Positions 16,976 through 26,020 are shown, counted from the first letter of the stretch. The stretch is 49,286 bases of DNA from an uncultured Prevotellaceae bacterium (GCA_902782305.1 CACZMV010000034.1:1-49286), one strand, 5' to 3'. Notes: a model not told the origin generated them from the sequence alone. Program-made: numbers and translations.

Positions 16976-17710
16976 ATGGAAAAACAACAAGATGATACAT
17001 TGATGAAGGCGCGCAGTTACCGTGGCGTAACGGCTTCTGCACTGCGTTTATACACTTCCTCTTTCCGTAAGATTTTCAAATCCAGCTGGCATTTCGCCGT
17101 GATTTATTCCCTAATAGTGTCTGTTCTTGGTGCCTTACTTACCACCAAGTTCCTGCCCGTATTGCTACAAATCATTGCCTTGCCACAATACAAATGGCTC
17201 ATTGCCCAAGAGCATCTTCGTCTTATCATTGCTTTCGTAGTGCTTTTTGTGCTGGGCTTCGTGGTACTCCTGATGGTTTTCGGTATTGTAGCTGGAAAAT
17301 TGAAGGAGCACAAAGACACCGACAAGATTACCGCACCTGCAAAATGGTTTGCCCAGCCTAAGTTCTGGAAGCCTTTCCGTAGCATGCTGAAAGCTGCTGG
17401 TCGTCATTGGCTGTTGACATTGGGCATTCTGTTGGTAGGACTCATGGTTCTGACGCCCATTTGTCTCTTCGCTTGTCTGCCAGCAATCATCCTTACCGTT
17501 GCAGCCATTCAGGCACACATCGGAACCCTTATGGGCGATCCTTTCGGCATGCCCACCTATATCGATTATCTTGCTGAAGGCACTTGGCTCCTAGCAGCCT
17601 TCCTTCAGATTTTCATCATCATCAGTCTGCTGTTCGTAGGCTATTACGCTTATGGCTCTGCAGAAACCCAGAAGAAAGAACGTGAACAACAAAAGCTGAA
17701 CATACAATGA
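16976..17710 (+). CDS. four-helix membrane protein of unknown function
   Basis: A 244-residue inner-membrane protein with about four hydrophobic segments (near 38-60, 80-108, 148-182 and 205-230) and a charged cytoplasmic N terminus. I recognise no catalytic motif. It has a basic loop rich in K and W ([17 protein letters not shown]) between helices 2 and 3. It opens the plus operon and overlaps hisB by 4 bp (ATGA), so it is translated together with HisB although nothing in its sequence suggests histidine synthesis. Confidence 0.6.
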   Translation: MEKQQDDTLMKARSYRGVTASALRLYTSSFRKIFKSSWHFAVIYSLIVSVLGALLTTKFLPVLLQIIALPQYKWLIAQEHLRLIIAFVVLFVLGFVVLLMVFGIVAGKLKEHKDTDKITAPAKWFAQPKFWKPFRSMLKAAGRHWLLTLGILLVGLMVLTPICLFACLPAIILTVAAIQAHIGTLMGDPFGMPTYIDYLAEGTWLLAAFLQIFIIISLLFVGYYAYGSAETQKKEREQQKLNIQ

Positions 17711-18765
17711 AGAAGATTCTATTTATCGACCGTGACGGAACCATCATCCGCGAACCTGCTGACGAGCAGATTGATGCCTTTGAGAAACTGCAGTTCGTGC
17801 CTCGTGCCATCAGCAATCTCGTTTTCCTGCGTCAGCATACGGACTATCTTTTCGTCATGGTAAGCAATCAGGATGGATTGGGTACCGATGCTTTCCCCGA
17901 GGATACCTTCTGGCCTGTCCATAACTTTATTTTGGATACGCTGAAAGGCGAGGGCGTGGAATTTGACGATATCCTGATAGACCCCCACTTCCCAGAGGAC
18001 AATGCTCCGACACGCAAGCCCAACACGGGACTGGTGGAGAAATACATGAACAATCCTGAATACGATATCGAGCACAGCTATGTCATTGGTGATCGTGATA
18101 CAGACCGCAAATTTGCTGAAAACATAGGTTGTGGATTTCTACAAGTGGGCGACTGGGACAAGGTTGCGTCAATAGCCTATGGAGGTGAGCGCACTGCAGA
18201 GGTGCAGCGTACTACTAAGGAGACTGATATATATATTAAGGTAGACCTTGATGGCAACGGCCATTGCGACATCCAGACTGGCTTGGGATTCTTTGACCAC
18301 ATGTTGGAGCAGATTGGTAAACATGGCATGATGGACCTGACCATTCAGGTAAAGGGTGACTTGCACGTGGACGAACATCATACTATCGAAGATACGGCTC
18401 TGGCCTTAGGCGAGTGTCTGTTAAAGGCTTTGGGCGACAAGCGTGGCATTGAGCGTTATGGTTATGCATTGCCTATGGACGACTGTCTGTGCTCCGTATG
18501 TCTGGACTTTGGAGGTCGCCCTTGGTTGGTATGGGATGCAGAGTTCCATCGTGAGAAGATTGGTGAGATGCCCACAGAGATGTTCCTGCATTTCTTCAAG
18601 AGTCTGAGCGATGCTGCCAAGATGAACCTAAACATCAAAGCCGAAGGACAGAACGAGCACCATAAGATTGAAGGTATCTTCAAAGCACTGGCACGTGCCC
18701 TGAAAATGGCAGTACGTCGCGATGTCTATCATTACGAACTGCCATCCACCAAAGGAATGTTATAA
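17707..18765 (+). CDS. hisB: bifunctional histidinol-phosphatase / imidazoleglycerol-phosphate dehydratase
   Basis: A 352-residue fusion catalysing two steps of histidine synthesis. The N-terminal HAD phosphatase (1-160) has FIDRDGTII (nucleophile Asp) and VIGDRDTD; the C-terminal dehydratase (about 170-352) has the manganese-site motifs [10 protein letters not shown] and NEHHKIEG. This is the Enterobacteria/Bacteroidetes-type fusion. No other his gene lies in the window, so hisB is apart from any local his operon. It is coupled to the membrane protein upstream (4-bp overlap) and to ligA downstream (1-base overlap of TAA and ATG). Confidence 0.95.
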   Translation: MKKILFIDRDGTIIREPADEQIDAFEKLQFVPRAISNLVFLRQHTDYLFVMVSNQDGLGTDAFPEDTFWPVHNFILDTLKGEGVEFDDILIDPHFPEDNAPTRKPNTGLVEKYMNNPEYDIEHSYVIGDRDTDRKFAENIGCGFLQVGDWDKVASIAYGGERTAEVQRTTKETDIYIKVDLDGNGHCDIQTGLGFFDHMLEQIGKHGMMDLTIQVKGDLHVDEHHTIEDTALALGECLLKALGDKRGIERYGYALPMDDCLCSVCLDFGGRPWLVWDAEFHREKIGEMPTEMFLHFFKSLSDAAKMNLNIKAEGQNEHHKIEGIFKALARALKMAVRRDVYHYELPSTKGML

Positions 18766-20786
18766 TGATGACCGACGACAAGATACAGCGAATGCAACAG
18801 CTCATCCGTGAGCTGAACGAGGCCAGCGATGCCTACTACAACGGACAGGCTGAGCGCATGACGGACTATGAGTGGGATGCCCGTTTCGATGAACTGCGCT
18901 TGTTGGAACAAGAGACAGGCACTAACCTGCCCGACTCGCCCACGCAGAAGGTTTCGGAAGACAGCATCACCGGTCAGAAGGAGGAACATGAATTTGCAGC
19001 CCTTTCGTTGGCCAAGACCAAGCAGACTTCAGAACTCATCAAGTGGGCAGAACAGAAGCCCATCTGGATTTCCTGGAAATTGGATGGTCTAACGCTAGTG
19101 GTGACCTATGATGCTGGAAAACTAACTAAGGTGGTGACCCGTGGCAATGGTCATATCGGTACCAACATTACGCATCTATCTTCTGCCATCAGTGGCATTC
19201 CTGCCACCATTCCCGCTAAAGGACATACCGTGATTCGTGGCGAGGCCGTTATCTCTTACGATGACTTCGAACGATTCCTTATTGAAAGTGGTGAGGATTA
19301 TGCCAATCCACGCAATCTGGCATCAGGTTCCCTCACGTTGAAAGACGTGGAGGAAGTGCGTCAGCGCCACATCCAGTGGATTCCCTTTACCTTAGTATAT
19401 ACTGAGGAAGAAATCACCTCATGGGGTAAACGTATGGACTGGCTCGACCGTCAGGGTTTTACCACCGTTGAGCGTCTCTATTTGGAGTGCCCTTCAGAAA
19501 GTTCCGTAGAAAGTGGCATTGCCACTTTCACCCAAAAAGTGACCACAAAGCAGAACCCTTTCCCTGTTGACGGATTGGTAATCTGCTATGATGATACAGC
19601 TTATGCCCAGACGGGCTCTGTCACAGGCCATCATGCTACCCGTGCAGGTCTGGCTTTCAAGTGGCAGGATGAAGCTGCTGAAACCGTATTGAAGGAGATT
19701 GAATGGTCGTGTGCCGCTTCCACGATATCACCCGTTGCCATCTTCGAACCCGTAGAGTTGGAAGGCACCACTGTCAAGCGTGCTTCGTTATGTAACATCA
19801 GCGAGTGCGAACGCTTGGGTATTGGGGCTACCGGTACTCGAATCAGTGTCATCAAGGCCAACAAGATTATTCCCAAGGTCATCAAGGTGGTTCAAAGTGC
19901 CGGCACATTCAGTGTACCTGACAAATGTCCCGTTTGTCACGCCCCTGCCGCTATCAAGGTGAGCGAAATCAGTGGTACGAAAACATTGCATTGTACCAAT
20001 GCCGAGTGTCCTGCCAAACAGCTCAAGAAGTTTGCCCGCTTCGTATCGAAAGAGGGCATGAACATTGATGGTATCTCCGAACAGACACTATCCAAGTTCA
20101 TCAACTTAGGCTGGGTCAGCGAGTATGCCGACATCTACGAGCTGCGCAGCCACATCCGTGAACTGGCTCAGATGGAAGGTTTTGGCGAGAAATCGGCCTC
20201 CAACATCATGCGTAGCATTGACAAGAGTCGCGAGGTAGAGGCTTATCGATTATTATATGCCCTGAACATTCCTCTTTGCGGACTGGATGTCTGCAAGCGT
20301 CTGCTGTCGGCCTATCCTTTGGAAGACCTGGTCTTCGAGGCCACGAAAGCTGGTGCGGACCTCTTCTCCCCCCAGGCTGAGCCTCAGGAGGTGTTTGCCC
20401 ATGTCAACGGCATTGGTCCTGAGAAGTCGGCATCCTTTGTCCGCTGGTTCCGCGATGAGCACAACCTAATGCGCTATCGCCACCTGATGGAGAAAATCAG
20501 TGTGACGCAGGCAGATAACACCCCCAAGGGCAATCGCTGCGAGGGACTGACCTTCGTGATTACGGGTGATGTGTATCACTATAAAAACCGCAACGAGCTG
20601 AAAGCCTATATCGAGTCGCAGGGTGGCAAGGTGGCCTCAGCAGTCAGCGGCTCCACCTCTTACCTTATTAATAATGATGTCACCTCGACATCGGGCAAGA
20701 ACAAGAAGGCAAAGGAACTGAACATTCCCATTATTTCAGAAGACGAATTTATTGCGGTCTACGGCCTAGTGAATAGTGAAAAGTGA
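18765..20786 (+). CDS. ligA: NAD-dependent DNA ligase, divergent LigA type
   Basis: A 673-residue NAD-dependent DNA ligase: Ia domain (about 5-65, DAYYNGQ and MTDYEWDARFDEL), nucleotidyltransferase domain with K105-L-D-G (adenylated lysine), OB fold, C4 zinc finger (CPVC then CTNAEC near 387-410), helix-hairpin-helix region and a C-terminal BRCT domain (from about 590). Some normally invariant positions differ: the TRGDG and GED motif reads TRGNG...GTN. It is therefore either a divergent main ligase or a second ligase. Starts at 18765 (or 18768). The last codons lie inside a 7-bp tandem repeat. Confidence 0.88.
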   Translation: MMTDDKIQRMQQLIRELNEASDAYYNGQAERMTDYEWDARFDELRLLEQETGTNLPDSPTQKVSEDSITGQKEEHEFAALSLAKTKQTSELIKWAEQKPIWISWKLDGLTLVVTYDAGKLTKVVTRGNGHIGTNITHLSSAISGIPATIPAKGHTVIRGEAVISYDDFERFLIESGEDYANPRNLASGSLTLKDVEEVRQRHIQWIPFTLVYTEEEITSWGKRMDWLDRQGFTTVERLYLECPSESSVESGIATFTQKVTTKQNPFPVDGLVICYDDTAYAQTGSVTGHHATRAGLAFKWQDEAAETVLKEIEWSCAASTISPVAIFEPVELEGTTVKRASLCNISECERLGIGATGTRISVIKANKIIPKVIKVVQSAGTFSVPDKCPVCHAPAAIKVSEISGTKTLHCTNAECPAKQLKKFARFVSKEGMNIDGISEQTLSKFINLGWVSEYADIYELRSHIRELAQMEGFGEKSASNIMRSIDKSREVEAYRLLYALNIPLCGLDVCKRLLSAYPLEDLVFEATKAGADLFSPQAEPQEVFAHVNGIGPEKSASFVRWFRDEHNLMRYRHLMEKISVTQADNTPKGNRCEGLTFVITGDVYHYKNRNELKAYIESQGGKVASAVSGSTSYLINNDVTSTSGKNKKAKELNIPIISEDEFIAVYGLVNSEK

Positions 20787-20801
20787 ATAGTGAAAAGTGA
20801 A
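20767..20801 (+). repeat. five 7-bp repeats (T/A)AGTGAA
   Basis: Heptamers start at 20767, 20774, 20781, 20788 and 20795. They encode the last residues of the ligase, include its TGA stop, and reach to 16 bp before the metY ATG. The same TAGTGAA unit recurs at 28735-28762. Confidence 0.85.
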
Positions 20802-20816
20802 AAAATAAATAATTAT

Positions 20817-22100
20817 ATGACACAGAAAATGAAAACCGCAACGCTCTGCGTACAGGCTGGATGGAAGCCTAAGAATGGAGAACCACGTGTTCTGCCTATC
20901 ATTCAAAGCACAACCTTTAAGTATGACAACACCGAGGAAATGGCCGATCTCTTCGATTTGAAGAAGGAGGGCTACTTCTACACCCGATTGGCTAACCCTA
21001 CCAATGATGCTGTGGCCCAGAAGATTGCGGCCCTCGAAGGTGGTGTAGGTGCCGTACTGACCTCCAGTGGACAGGCTGCCAACTTCTACGCCTTATTCAA
21101 CATCTGTGAAGCTGGCGATCACTTCGTGACCAGCAACGAGATTTACGGTGGCACCTACAACCTCTTTGGTGTGACGCTAAAGAAGTTGGGTATTGAGTGC
21201 ACCTTTATTTCTCAGGAGGCTTCTGAGGAGGAAATTGATGCCGCCTTCCGTCCTAACACGAAGGCCCTGTTTGGCGAGACTATCTCGAACCCAGGTTGTC
21301 AGATTCTCGACATCGAGAAGTTTGCACGCATTGCTCATAAACATGGTGTGCCCTTGATTGTCGACAACACCTTCCCCACCCCCATCAACTGTCGTCCTTT
21401 CGAGTGGGGTGCCGACATCGTTACCCACTCTACCACCAAGTATATGGACGGACATGCCACTCAGGTAGGTGGTGTCGTTGTGGATAGTGGCAATTTCGAC
21501 TGGGATGCCCATGCTGACAAGTTCCCCGGACTAACCACGCCCGATGAGTCGTATCACGGACTGACCTACACCAAGAAGTTTGGTAAGATGGCTTACACCA
21601 CCAAACTTGTGGCCCAACTGATGCGCGACCTCGGTAGCATTCCCGCTCCTCAGAACTCGTTCCTGCTGAATCTCGGACTGGAGACACTCCATCTGCGTGT
21701 GCCCCGTCATTGCGAGAATGCCCAACGTGTGGCAGAGTTCTTGCAGAACGATCCTCGTGTGGCTTGGGTTCACTATAGTGGACTGCCCGGTGACAAGAAC
21801 CACGCTTTGGCGCAGAAGTATCTGCCCAATGGTTCCTGCGGTGTCATTGCCTTCGGACTGAAGGGCACTCGTGAGACTGCCGTCCAGTTCATGGACTCAC
21901 TTCATATGATTGCCATCGTTACCCATGTGGCCGATGCCCGCACCTGCGTGCTTCATCCCGCCTCTCACACCCATCGCCAACTCTCTGACGAGCAGTTGCG
22001 TGAAGCTGGTGTTGCCCCCGACCTTATCCGTCTCTCTGTAGGCATCGAGGACTGCGATGATATCCTGGCCGACATCAAGCAGGCATTGGACAAGATTTAA
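20817..22100 (+). CDS. metY: O-acetylhomoserine sulfhydrylase-type PLP enzyme
   Basis: A 427-residue Cys/Met-metabolism PLP enzyme. The PLP lysine is in HSTTKYMDGH; the tetramer and substrate motifs YTRLANPTNDA (near 55-65), SSGQAANFYA and VDNTFPTP are all typical of O-acetylhomoserine aminocarboxypropyltransferase (MetY), which makes homocysteine from O-acetylhomoserine and sulfide. Start chosen at 20817; the frame opens at 20790 inside the heptamer array, and 20829 is another option. It is followed with no gap by the HExxH gene. Confidence 0.9.
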   Translation: MTQKMKTATLCVQAGWKPKNGEPRVLPIIQSTTFKYDNTEEMADLFDLKKEGYFYTRLANPTNDAVAQKIAALEGGVGAVLTSSGQAANFYALFNICEAGDHFVTSNEIYGGTYNLFGVTLKKLGIECTFISQEASEEEIDAAFRPNTKALFGETISNPGCQILDIEKFARIAHKHGVPLIVDNTFPTPINCRPFEWGADIVTHSTTKYMDGHATQVGGVVVDSGNFDWDAHADKFPGLTTPDESYHGLTYTKKFGKMAYTTKLVAQLMRDLGSIPAPQNSFLLNLGLETLHLRVPRHCENAQRVAEFLQNDPRVAWVHYSGLPGDKNHALAQKYLPNGSCGVIAFGLKGTRETAVQFMDSLHMIAIVTHVADARTCVLHPASHTHRQLSDEQLREAGVAPDLIRLSVGIEDCDDILADIKQALDKI

Positions 22101-22556
22101 ATGAATATTCTAATGATGATGCTCCGTGCTGCGCGCCCCAGCCGTCTCAACGACATGCAGGCCGTAGCCAAGCCCCGTTGGATTAAAAAAGGATACGACG
22201 GACTGACTTTCTTCGGCACCATCATTACCCATTCCGCTCAGGAGGCTGAGGCGTTCAACCAGCGCCTCAGTCCCTTGAGAAACCACGAGATGATACATCT
22301 TTATCAGGCTCGCGCCACCCACGATTCATGGTTGCTGTTCTATCTGCGCTATGGTTGGTATTGGCTCCTTGCCTGTCGCTATCGCAAACATCTCAAGAAT
22401 GCAGGTTACCGACTCAACCCCTTCGAGATGGAAGCCTATGCCCACATGCACGACCTTCACTATCTTGATGATAAACAAGGCGGTACCTATGAATGGAGAA
22501 AGTATGCACAAATGCCCTTATCTGAGCGGTTTTTACACTACGCAAAGGACATGTAA
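22101..22556 (+). CDS. small HExxH-motif protein, putative zinc metallopeptidase
   Basis: A 151-residue protein that begins on the base after the metY stop. It contains HEMIH (about 62-66, NHEMIHLYQ), an HExxH zinc motif, and a possible third ligand downstream in NPFEMEAYAHMHD (about 110-122). Between them lies a hydrophobic, aromatic segment (LLFYLRYGWYWLLA) that could be a membrane-associated helix. I know this shape from small uncharacterised Bacteroidetes proteins but cannot name a family. No signal peptide is present. Activity is inferred from the motif only. Confidence 0.6.
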   Translation: MNILMMMLRAARPSRLNDMQAVAKPRWIKKGYDGLTFFGTIITHSAQEAEAFNQRLSPLRNHEMIHLYQARATHDSWLLFYLRYGWYWLLACRYRKHLKNAGYRLNPFEMEAYAHMHDLHYLDDKQGGTYEWRKYAQMPLSERFLHYAKDM

Positions 22557-22576
22557 CAAAAACAAGTGCCTTAAAA

Positions 22577-22608
22577 TTTGGTGCATTCGCAATAAAAGCT
22601 TATCTTTG
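22577..22608 (+). promoter_or_regulatory. strong consensus promoter of the sugar isomerase gene
   Basis: TTTG 22577-22580, exactly 20-bp spacer, TATCTTTG 22601-22608. The leader to the ATG at 22649 is about 35 nt and AT-rich. The match and the codon bias of the gene both point to high expression. Confidence 0.8.
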
Positions 22609-22648
22609 CAAATTGAAAAAATTAATTCATTACTAACAAATATCATTT

Positions 22649-24145
22649 ATGAACAACATTCCTGTAATTAAGATCGGTATCGTGGCTGTTAGCCGCGACT
22701 GTTTCCCCGAGTCACTGGCCGTTAACCGCCGCAAGGCCGTTATCGCCGAGTATGAAAAGAAGTTTGGTAAGGAAGGCATCTACGAGTGTCCTATCGCCAT
22801 CGTTGAGAGCGAGATTCACGCTCAGCAGGCTCTTGAGGATGTGAAGAAGGCTGGCTGTAACGCACTGTGTGTTTACCTTGGCAACTTCGGTCCTGAGATT
22901 TCTGAGACCATGATTGCTGACTGGTTCCAGGGTCCTACCATGTTCTGCGCTGCTGCTGAGGAGACTCAGAACGACCTGATTGACGGTCGTGGCGACGCTT
23001 ACTGCGGTATGCTGAACGCCAGCCAGGCTCTGAGCCTGCGCAAGACTCGCGCATACATTCCAGAGGAGCCCGTTGGCACTGCTGAGCAGTGCGCTGAAAT
23101 GATTCACGAGTTCCATCCCATCGCACGCGCTATCGTAGGTCTGCAGAACCTGAAGATCATCAGCTTCGGTCCCCGTCCTAACAACTTCCTGGCTTGTAAC
23201 GCTCCTATCCGTGCTCTGTATGACCTCGATGTTGAGATTGAGGAGAACTCAGAGCTCGACCTGCTTGAGGCTTTCCAGAAGCATCAGGGTGACCCACGTA
23301 TCGACGCTGTTGTAGCTGATATGGCTAAGGAGCTCGGTCACGGTAACAAGATTCCTCAGGTACTGCCTAAGCTCGCTCAGTATGAGTTGACACTGACCGA
23401 CTGGATTGAGGCTCACAAGGGTTCTCGTCAGTTCGTGGCTATGGCCAACAAGTGCTGGCCCGCTTTCCAGACCATGTTCGGTTTCGTGCCTTGCTATGTC
23501 AACAGCCGTCTGACTGCTCGTGGTATTCCCGTAGCTTGCGAGGTTGACATCTATGGCGCTCTGTCTGAGTATATCGGAACCTGCATCAGCCAGGATGCCG
23601 TTACACTGCTCGACATCAACAACACCGTTCCTAACGATATGTACGAGGAGAGCATCAAGGGCAAGAAATTCGCTTGCGACACCTACACCGACAAGGAGAT
23701 CTTTATGGGCTTCCACTGTGGTAACACCGCTTCTTCTAAGGTTTGCAACTGTCAGATGTGCTTCCAGCGCATTATGGCTCGTGCCCTGCCTGTTGAGGTT
23801 ACCAACGGTACACTGGAGGGTGACATCCTGCCCGGTCTGGCTACTATTTATCGTCTGCAGTCAACTGCCGACACCAAGCTCCGCGCTTACATCGCACAGG
23901 GCGAGGTTATTCCTGTAGCAACCCGCTCATTCGGTTCTATCGGTATCTTCGGTATCAAGAACATGAGCCGCTTCTATCGTCACGTCCTCATCGAGAAGCA
24001 CTATCCACACCACTGCGCTGTAATGTTCGGTCATCAGGGCAAGTACCTGTGGGAGGTTCTCAAGTACATGGGTATCCCCGTTGATGAGATTGACTACAAC
24101 TTCCCGAAGGGTGACTTCTACCCCACCGAGAATCCGTTTGCATAA
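22649..24145 (+). CDS. L-fucose/L-arabinose isomerase family protein
   Basis: A 498-residue protein with the fold signature of L-fucose isomerase-like enzymes, which interconvert aldoses and ketoses with a divalent metal. Visible features are an N-terminal Rossmann-like domain (KIGIVAVSRDCFPES; CVYLGNFGPE), a central EVDIYGALSEYI segment with a likely metal-binding Glu, DINN downstream of it, and HCGN / HHCAVMFGHQGK near the C terminus with conserved His. It is shorter than classical FucI (about 590 residues), so the true substrate may differ from fucose. Codon use is strongly biased (GCT, CGT, GGT, CTG, GAG), more than its neighbours. Single-gene transcript with its own promoter and terminator. 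Confidence 0.82.
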   Translation: MNNIPVIKIGIVAVSRDCFPESLAVNRRKAVIAEYEKKFGKEGIYECPIAIVESEIHAQQALEDVKKAGCNALCVYLGNFGPEISETMIADWFQGPTMFCAAAEETQNDLIDGRGDAYCGMLNASQALSLRKTRAYIPEEPVGTAEQCAEMIHEFHPIARAIVGLQNLKIISFGPRPNNFLACNAPIRALYDLDVEIEENSELDLLEAFQKHQGDPRIDAVVADMAKELGHGNKIPQVLPKLAQYELTLTDWIEAHKGSRQFVAMANKCWPAFQTMFGFVPCYVNSRLTARGIPVACEVDIYGALSEYIGTCISQDAVTLLDINNTVPNDMYEESIKGKKFACDTYTDKEIFMGFHCGNTASSKVCNCQMCFQRIMARALPVEVTNGTLEGDILPGLATIYRLQSTADTKLRAYIAQGEVIPVATRSFGSIGIFGIKNMSRFYRHVLIEKHYPHHCAVMFGHQGKYLWEVLKYMGIPVDEIDYNFPKGDFYPTENPFA

Positions 24146-24167
24146 TCAGCAATGTTCCTGAGATAAT

Positions 24168-24207
24168 AATAAGAGCAGTCTCACTATCGAGGCTGCTCTT
24201 ATTTTTT
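24168..24207 (+). terminator. intrinsic terminator of the isomerase gene
   Basis: An 11-bp perfect stem (24168-24178 with 24193-24203, AATAAGAGCAG), 14-nt loop, followed by T6. It lies 23 bp after the stop codon and may also serve the convergent transporter gene. Confidence 0.85.
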
Positions 24208-24218
24208 ATGTCGCCGAT

Positions 24219-25544
24219 TCAGTAAAGAAGCATCATCAACAGATAGCCCACACCGATGCTCACAAAGGTCGTGATGAAGCCTGCCAACTGGAAAGAGTGG
24301 TTCACCACATATTTACCGATACGCGTCGTACCCGTAAGGTCGAAACCGATGGCAGCCACCTCTGTAGGATAGTTCGGCAGGAAGAAGTAGCCATTCACGG
24401 CAGGAAACAGCACGAACAGCACCATCGGCGGCACACCCAGCGCCAGTCCAACGGGGAAGAGCGTCTTGACAGTGGCGGCCTGCGAGAAAAGCATGATACT
24501 GAACAGGAATAGCGGAATGGCAAACAGCATCGGATAGCTGGTAAAGAAGCTATCCACACCACTCAATATCGCCTCGTGATGCCCCTCGAAGAAGGTACTG
24601 CCCATCCAGGCCACACCGAAGATGGAAACCATCGCATTCATGCCCGATGCGAACACGTTGCCACTGGCAGCCTTGCGCACGTCGGCCTTTCCCACTAACA
24701 GAATCAGGGCTGCTATACTCATCATCACCACCTCGATGGTGGTATTCATTGGCAACAGTTTACCGTTAAACGAGGGACGCATTTCTGGAAATATGCCAAA
24801 CAACACCACCAACACCACACCCAGCATAAATGCCAGCACAGCCCATTTGGCACGTGGGTTGTCAACTTTTGTCTCGTCACGGGCCTCATCTTCCGCATTC
24901 AGCAGTCCCTCACGGATTCGTCGCTGATATTCCGCATCTTTCTCCAGCGGCTTGCCCACATAATTCTGCACCAACGAGGCTACTAGAATGGCGATGAGAG
25001 AAGCTGGAATGGTAATCATCATAATATCCGTTATGCCAATGCCCTTGTCGCCCAACAACGCCTCTGACACAATAGCTGCTGTAGCAGCTGACACGGGCGA
25101 GCCCGTACAACCCAACGATGACGCTATAGTCGCCACACTCAGCGGACGCTCGGGGCGCACCTTGTCCCTATGGGCTATCTCCGAAATGATAGGCAGCATC
25201 GCATAGCAGGTGTGCGCCGTTCCCGTGCACAGGGTGAGAAACCAGGTGACAAGCGGTGCGTAGAAAGTGATGCGACTGGGGTGCTTCTTCAGAATGCGTG
25301 CCGCCACGTTCACCATATAGTCCAATCCGCCAGCTGCCTGCAGGGAAGCTGAAGCCGTGATAACACTCACAATAATGAGCATCACGTCGATGGGAATCGC
25401 TCCTGGCTCCTCTCCGAAGACAAACACCAAGATGAATACGCCCACCATTCCGTAGATGCCCAGTCCGATGCCACCCTTCTTGGCACCGATGAATATCATC
25501 GCCAATACGATGGCCAGTTGCAGGAGAATGACAAATGTTGTCAT
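24219..25544 (-). CDS. dcuB: anaerobic C4-dicarboxylate transporter, Dcu family
   Basis: A 441-residue inner-membrane protein with roughly ten to twelve hydrophobic helices and the Dcu signatures: GGLDYMVNVAARILKKHP, GTAHTCYAMLPII, GCTGSPVSAATAA and LPNYPTEVAAIGFD. Dcu carriers exchange fumarate, malate or aspartate for succinate, which fits fumarate respiration and succinate export in this group. DcuB versus DcuA cannot be separated by eye. A minus promoter overlaps a large inverted repeat just upstream, so expression may be regulated. Confidence 0.88.
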   Translation of the reverse strand: MTTFVILLQLAIVLAMIFIGAKKGGIGLGIYGMVGVFILVFVFGEEPGAIPIDVMLIIVSVITASASLQAAGGLDYMVNVAARILKKHPSRITFYAPLVTWFLTLCTGTAHTCYAMLPIISEIAHRDKVRPERPLSVATIASSLGCTGSPVSAATAAIVSEALLGDKGIGITDIMMITIPASLIAILVASLVQNYVGKPLEKDAEYQRRIREGLLNAEDEARDETKVDNPRAKWAVLAFMLGVVLVVLFGIFPEMRPSFNGKLLPMNTTIEVVMMSIAALILLVGKADVRKAASGNVFASGMNAMVSIFGVAWMGSTFFEGHHEAILSGVDSFFTSYPMLFAIPLFLFSIMLFSQAATVKTLFPVGLALGVPPMVLFVLFPAVNGYFFLPNYPTEVAAIGFDLTGTTRIGKYVVNHSFQLAGFITTFVSIGVGYLLMMLLY

Positions 25545-25566
25545 AGGATTATTAGTTATGATGTTG

Positions 25567-25597
25567 CAAATATAAGCAAAAATGGCGAAACATCAAA
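25567..25597 (-). promoter_or_regulatory. dcu promoter
   Basis: On the minus strand, TTTG (25597-25594), 19-bp spacer, TATATTTG (25574-25567), 23 nt before the ATG. Its -33 box is in the loop and its spacer in the left arm of the inverted repeat at 25578-25613. Confidence 0.7.
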
Positions 25598-25613
25598 GTA
25601 TTTCGCCATTTTT
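25578..25613. repeat. 13-bp inverted repeat overlapping the dcu promoter
   Basis: Perfect 13-bp arms (25578-25590 and 25601-25613, core AATGGCGAAA), 10-nt loop. Followed by T on the plus strand, so it could be an intrinsic terminator for plus transcription, or a regulator-binding palindrome for the dcu promoter. Confidence 0.7.
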
Positions 25614-25718
25614 TTACTGAGTACTTATGAATAAAGCAAGAGTATTTTTTAATTAGGCAAGGTTATTCCAAAATAAGGCAGGGTTGCTACTCGCTGTAGG
25701 GGTCAAAGCACGAAAAAT

Positions 25719-25748
25719 GGACGTTTGGACATTGGACGTTTGGACGTT
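25719..25748 (+). repeat. GGAC(G/A)TT short tandem repeat
   Basis: GGAC recurs at 25719, 25727, 25734 and 25742 (spacing 8, 7, 8), giving a 15-bp period GGACGTTTGGACATT. Same style as the 7-bp arrays elsewhere in the window. Confidence 0.7.
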
Positions 25749-25821
25749 AAGCAAATATTTTTTCTTGGTTGGGAAATAGGGTAAAAATAGAAAATGTAAA
25801 GAATTAATTGTTAATATATTT

Positions 25822-25859
25822 AATACTTATATATAATATATATATTATATATAAGTATT
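25822..25859. repeat. perfect 38-bp AT palindrome
   Basis: The sequence from 25822 to 25859 equals its own reverse complement with no spacer (centre between 25840 and 25841), outer arms AATACTTATATATAATATA. The two ends carry its only C and G, so it is not merely AT repeat. No gene on either side within 270 bp. Confidence 0.9.
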
Positions 25860-25988
25860 GTTTTCTTCTTGAACTTTTCGAAAACGCCTTATTCGAGAGT
25901 CTTTTCTGTATTCAAAATTGCCTTGTGATTTATTTGCAAAATTAGGGCGAAAAATAGGCTTCAAAAAGTATGGTTTTTCGGGATTTTA

Positions 25989-26020
25989 TTTGCAAGCCCT
26001 TTGAAAATTTCGTACCTTTG
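25989..26020 (+). promoter_or_regulatory. consensus promoter with no gene behind it
   Basis: TTTG 25989-25992, exactly 20-bp spacer, TACCTTTG 26013-26020. As good as any protein-gene promoter here, but no open reading frame follows for over 200 bp. Predicted start near 26024-26027. Confidence 0.75.

Larger units (their letters stand above)
25614..25988. other. non-coding AT-rich region between dcu and the candidate RNA
   Basis: No open reading frame with protein-like character on either strand. It contains the GGAC repeat (25719-25748), the 38-bp palindrome (25822-25859) and, on the minus strand, a possible -7 box TAATTTTG (25944-25937) with TTTG 17 bp upstream. Otherwise low-complexity AT sequence. 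Confidence 0.6.
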
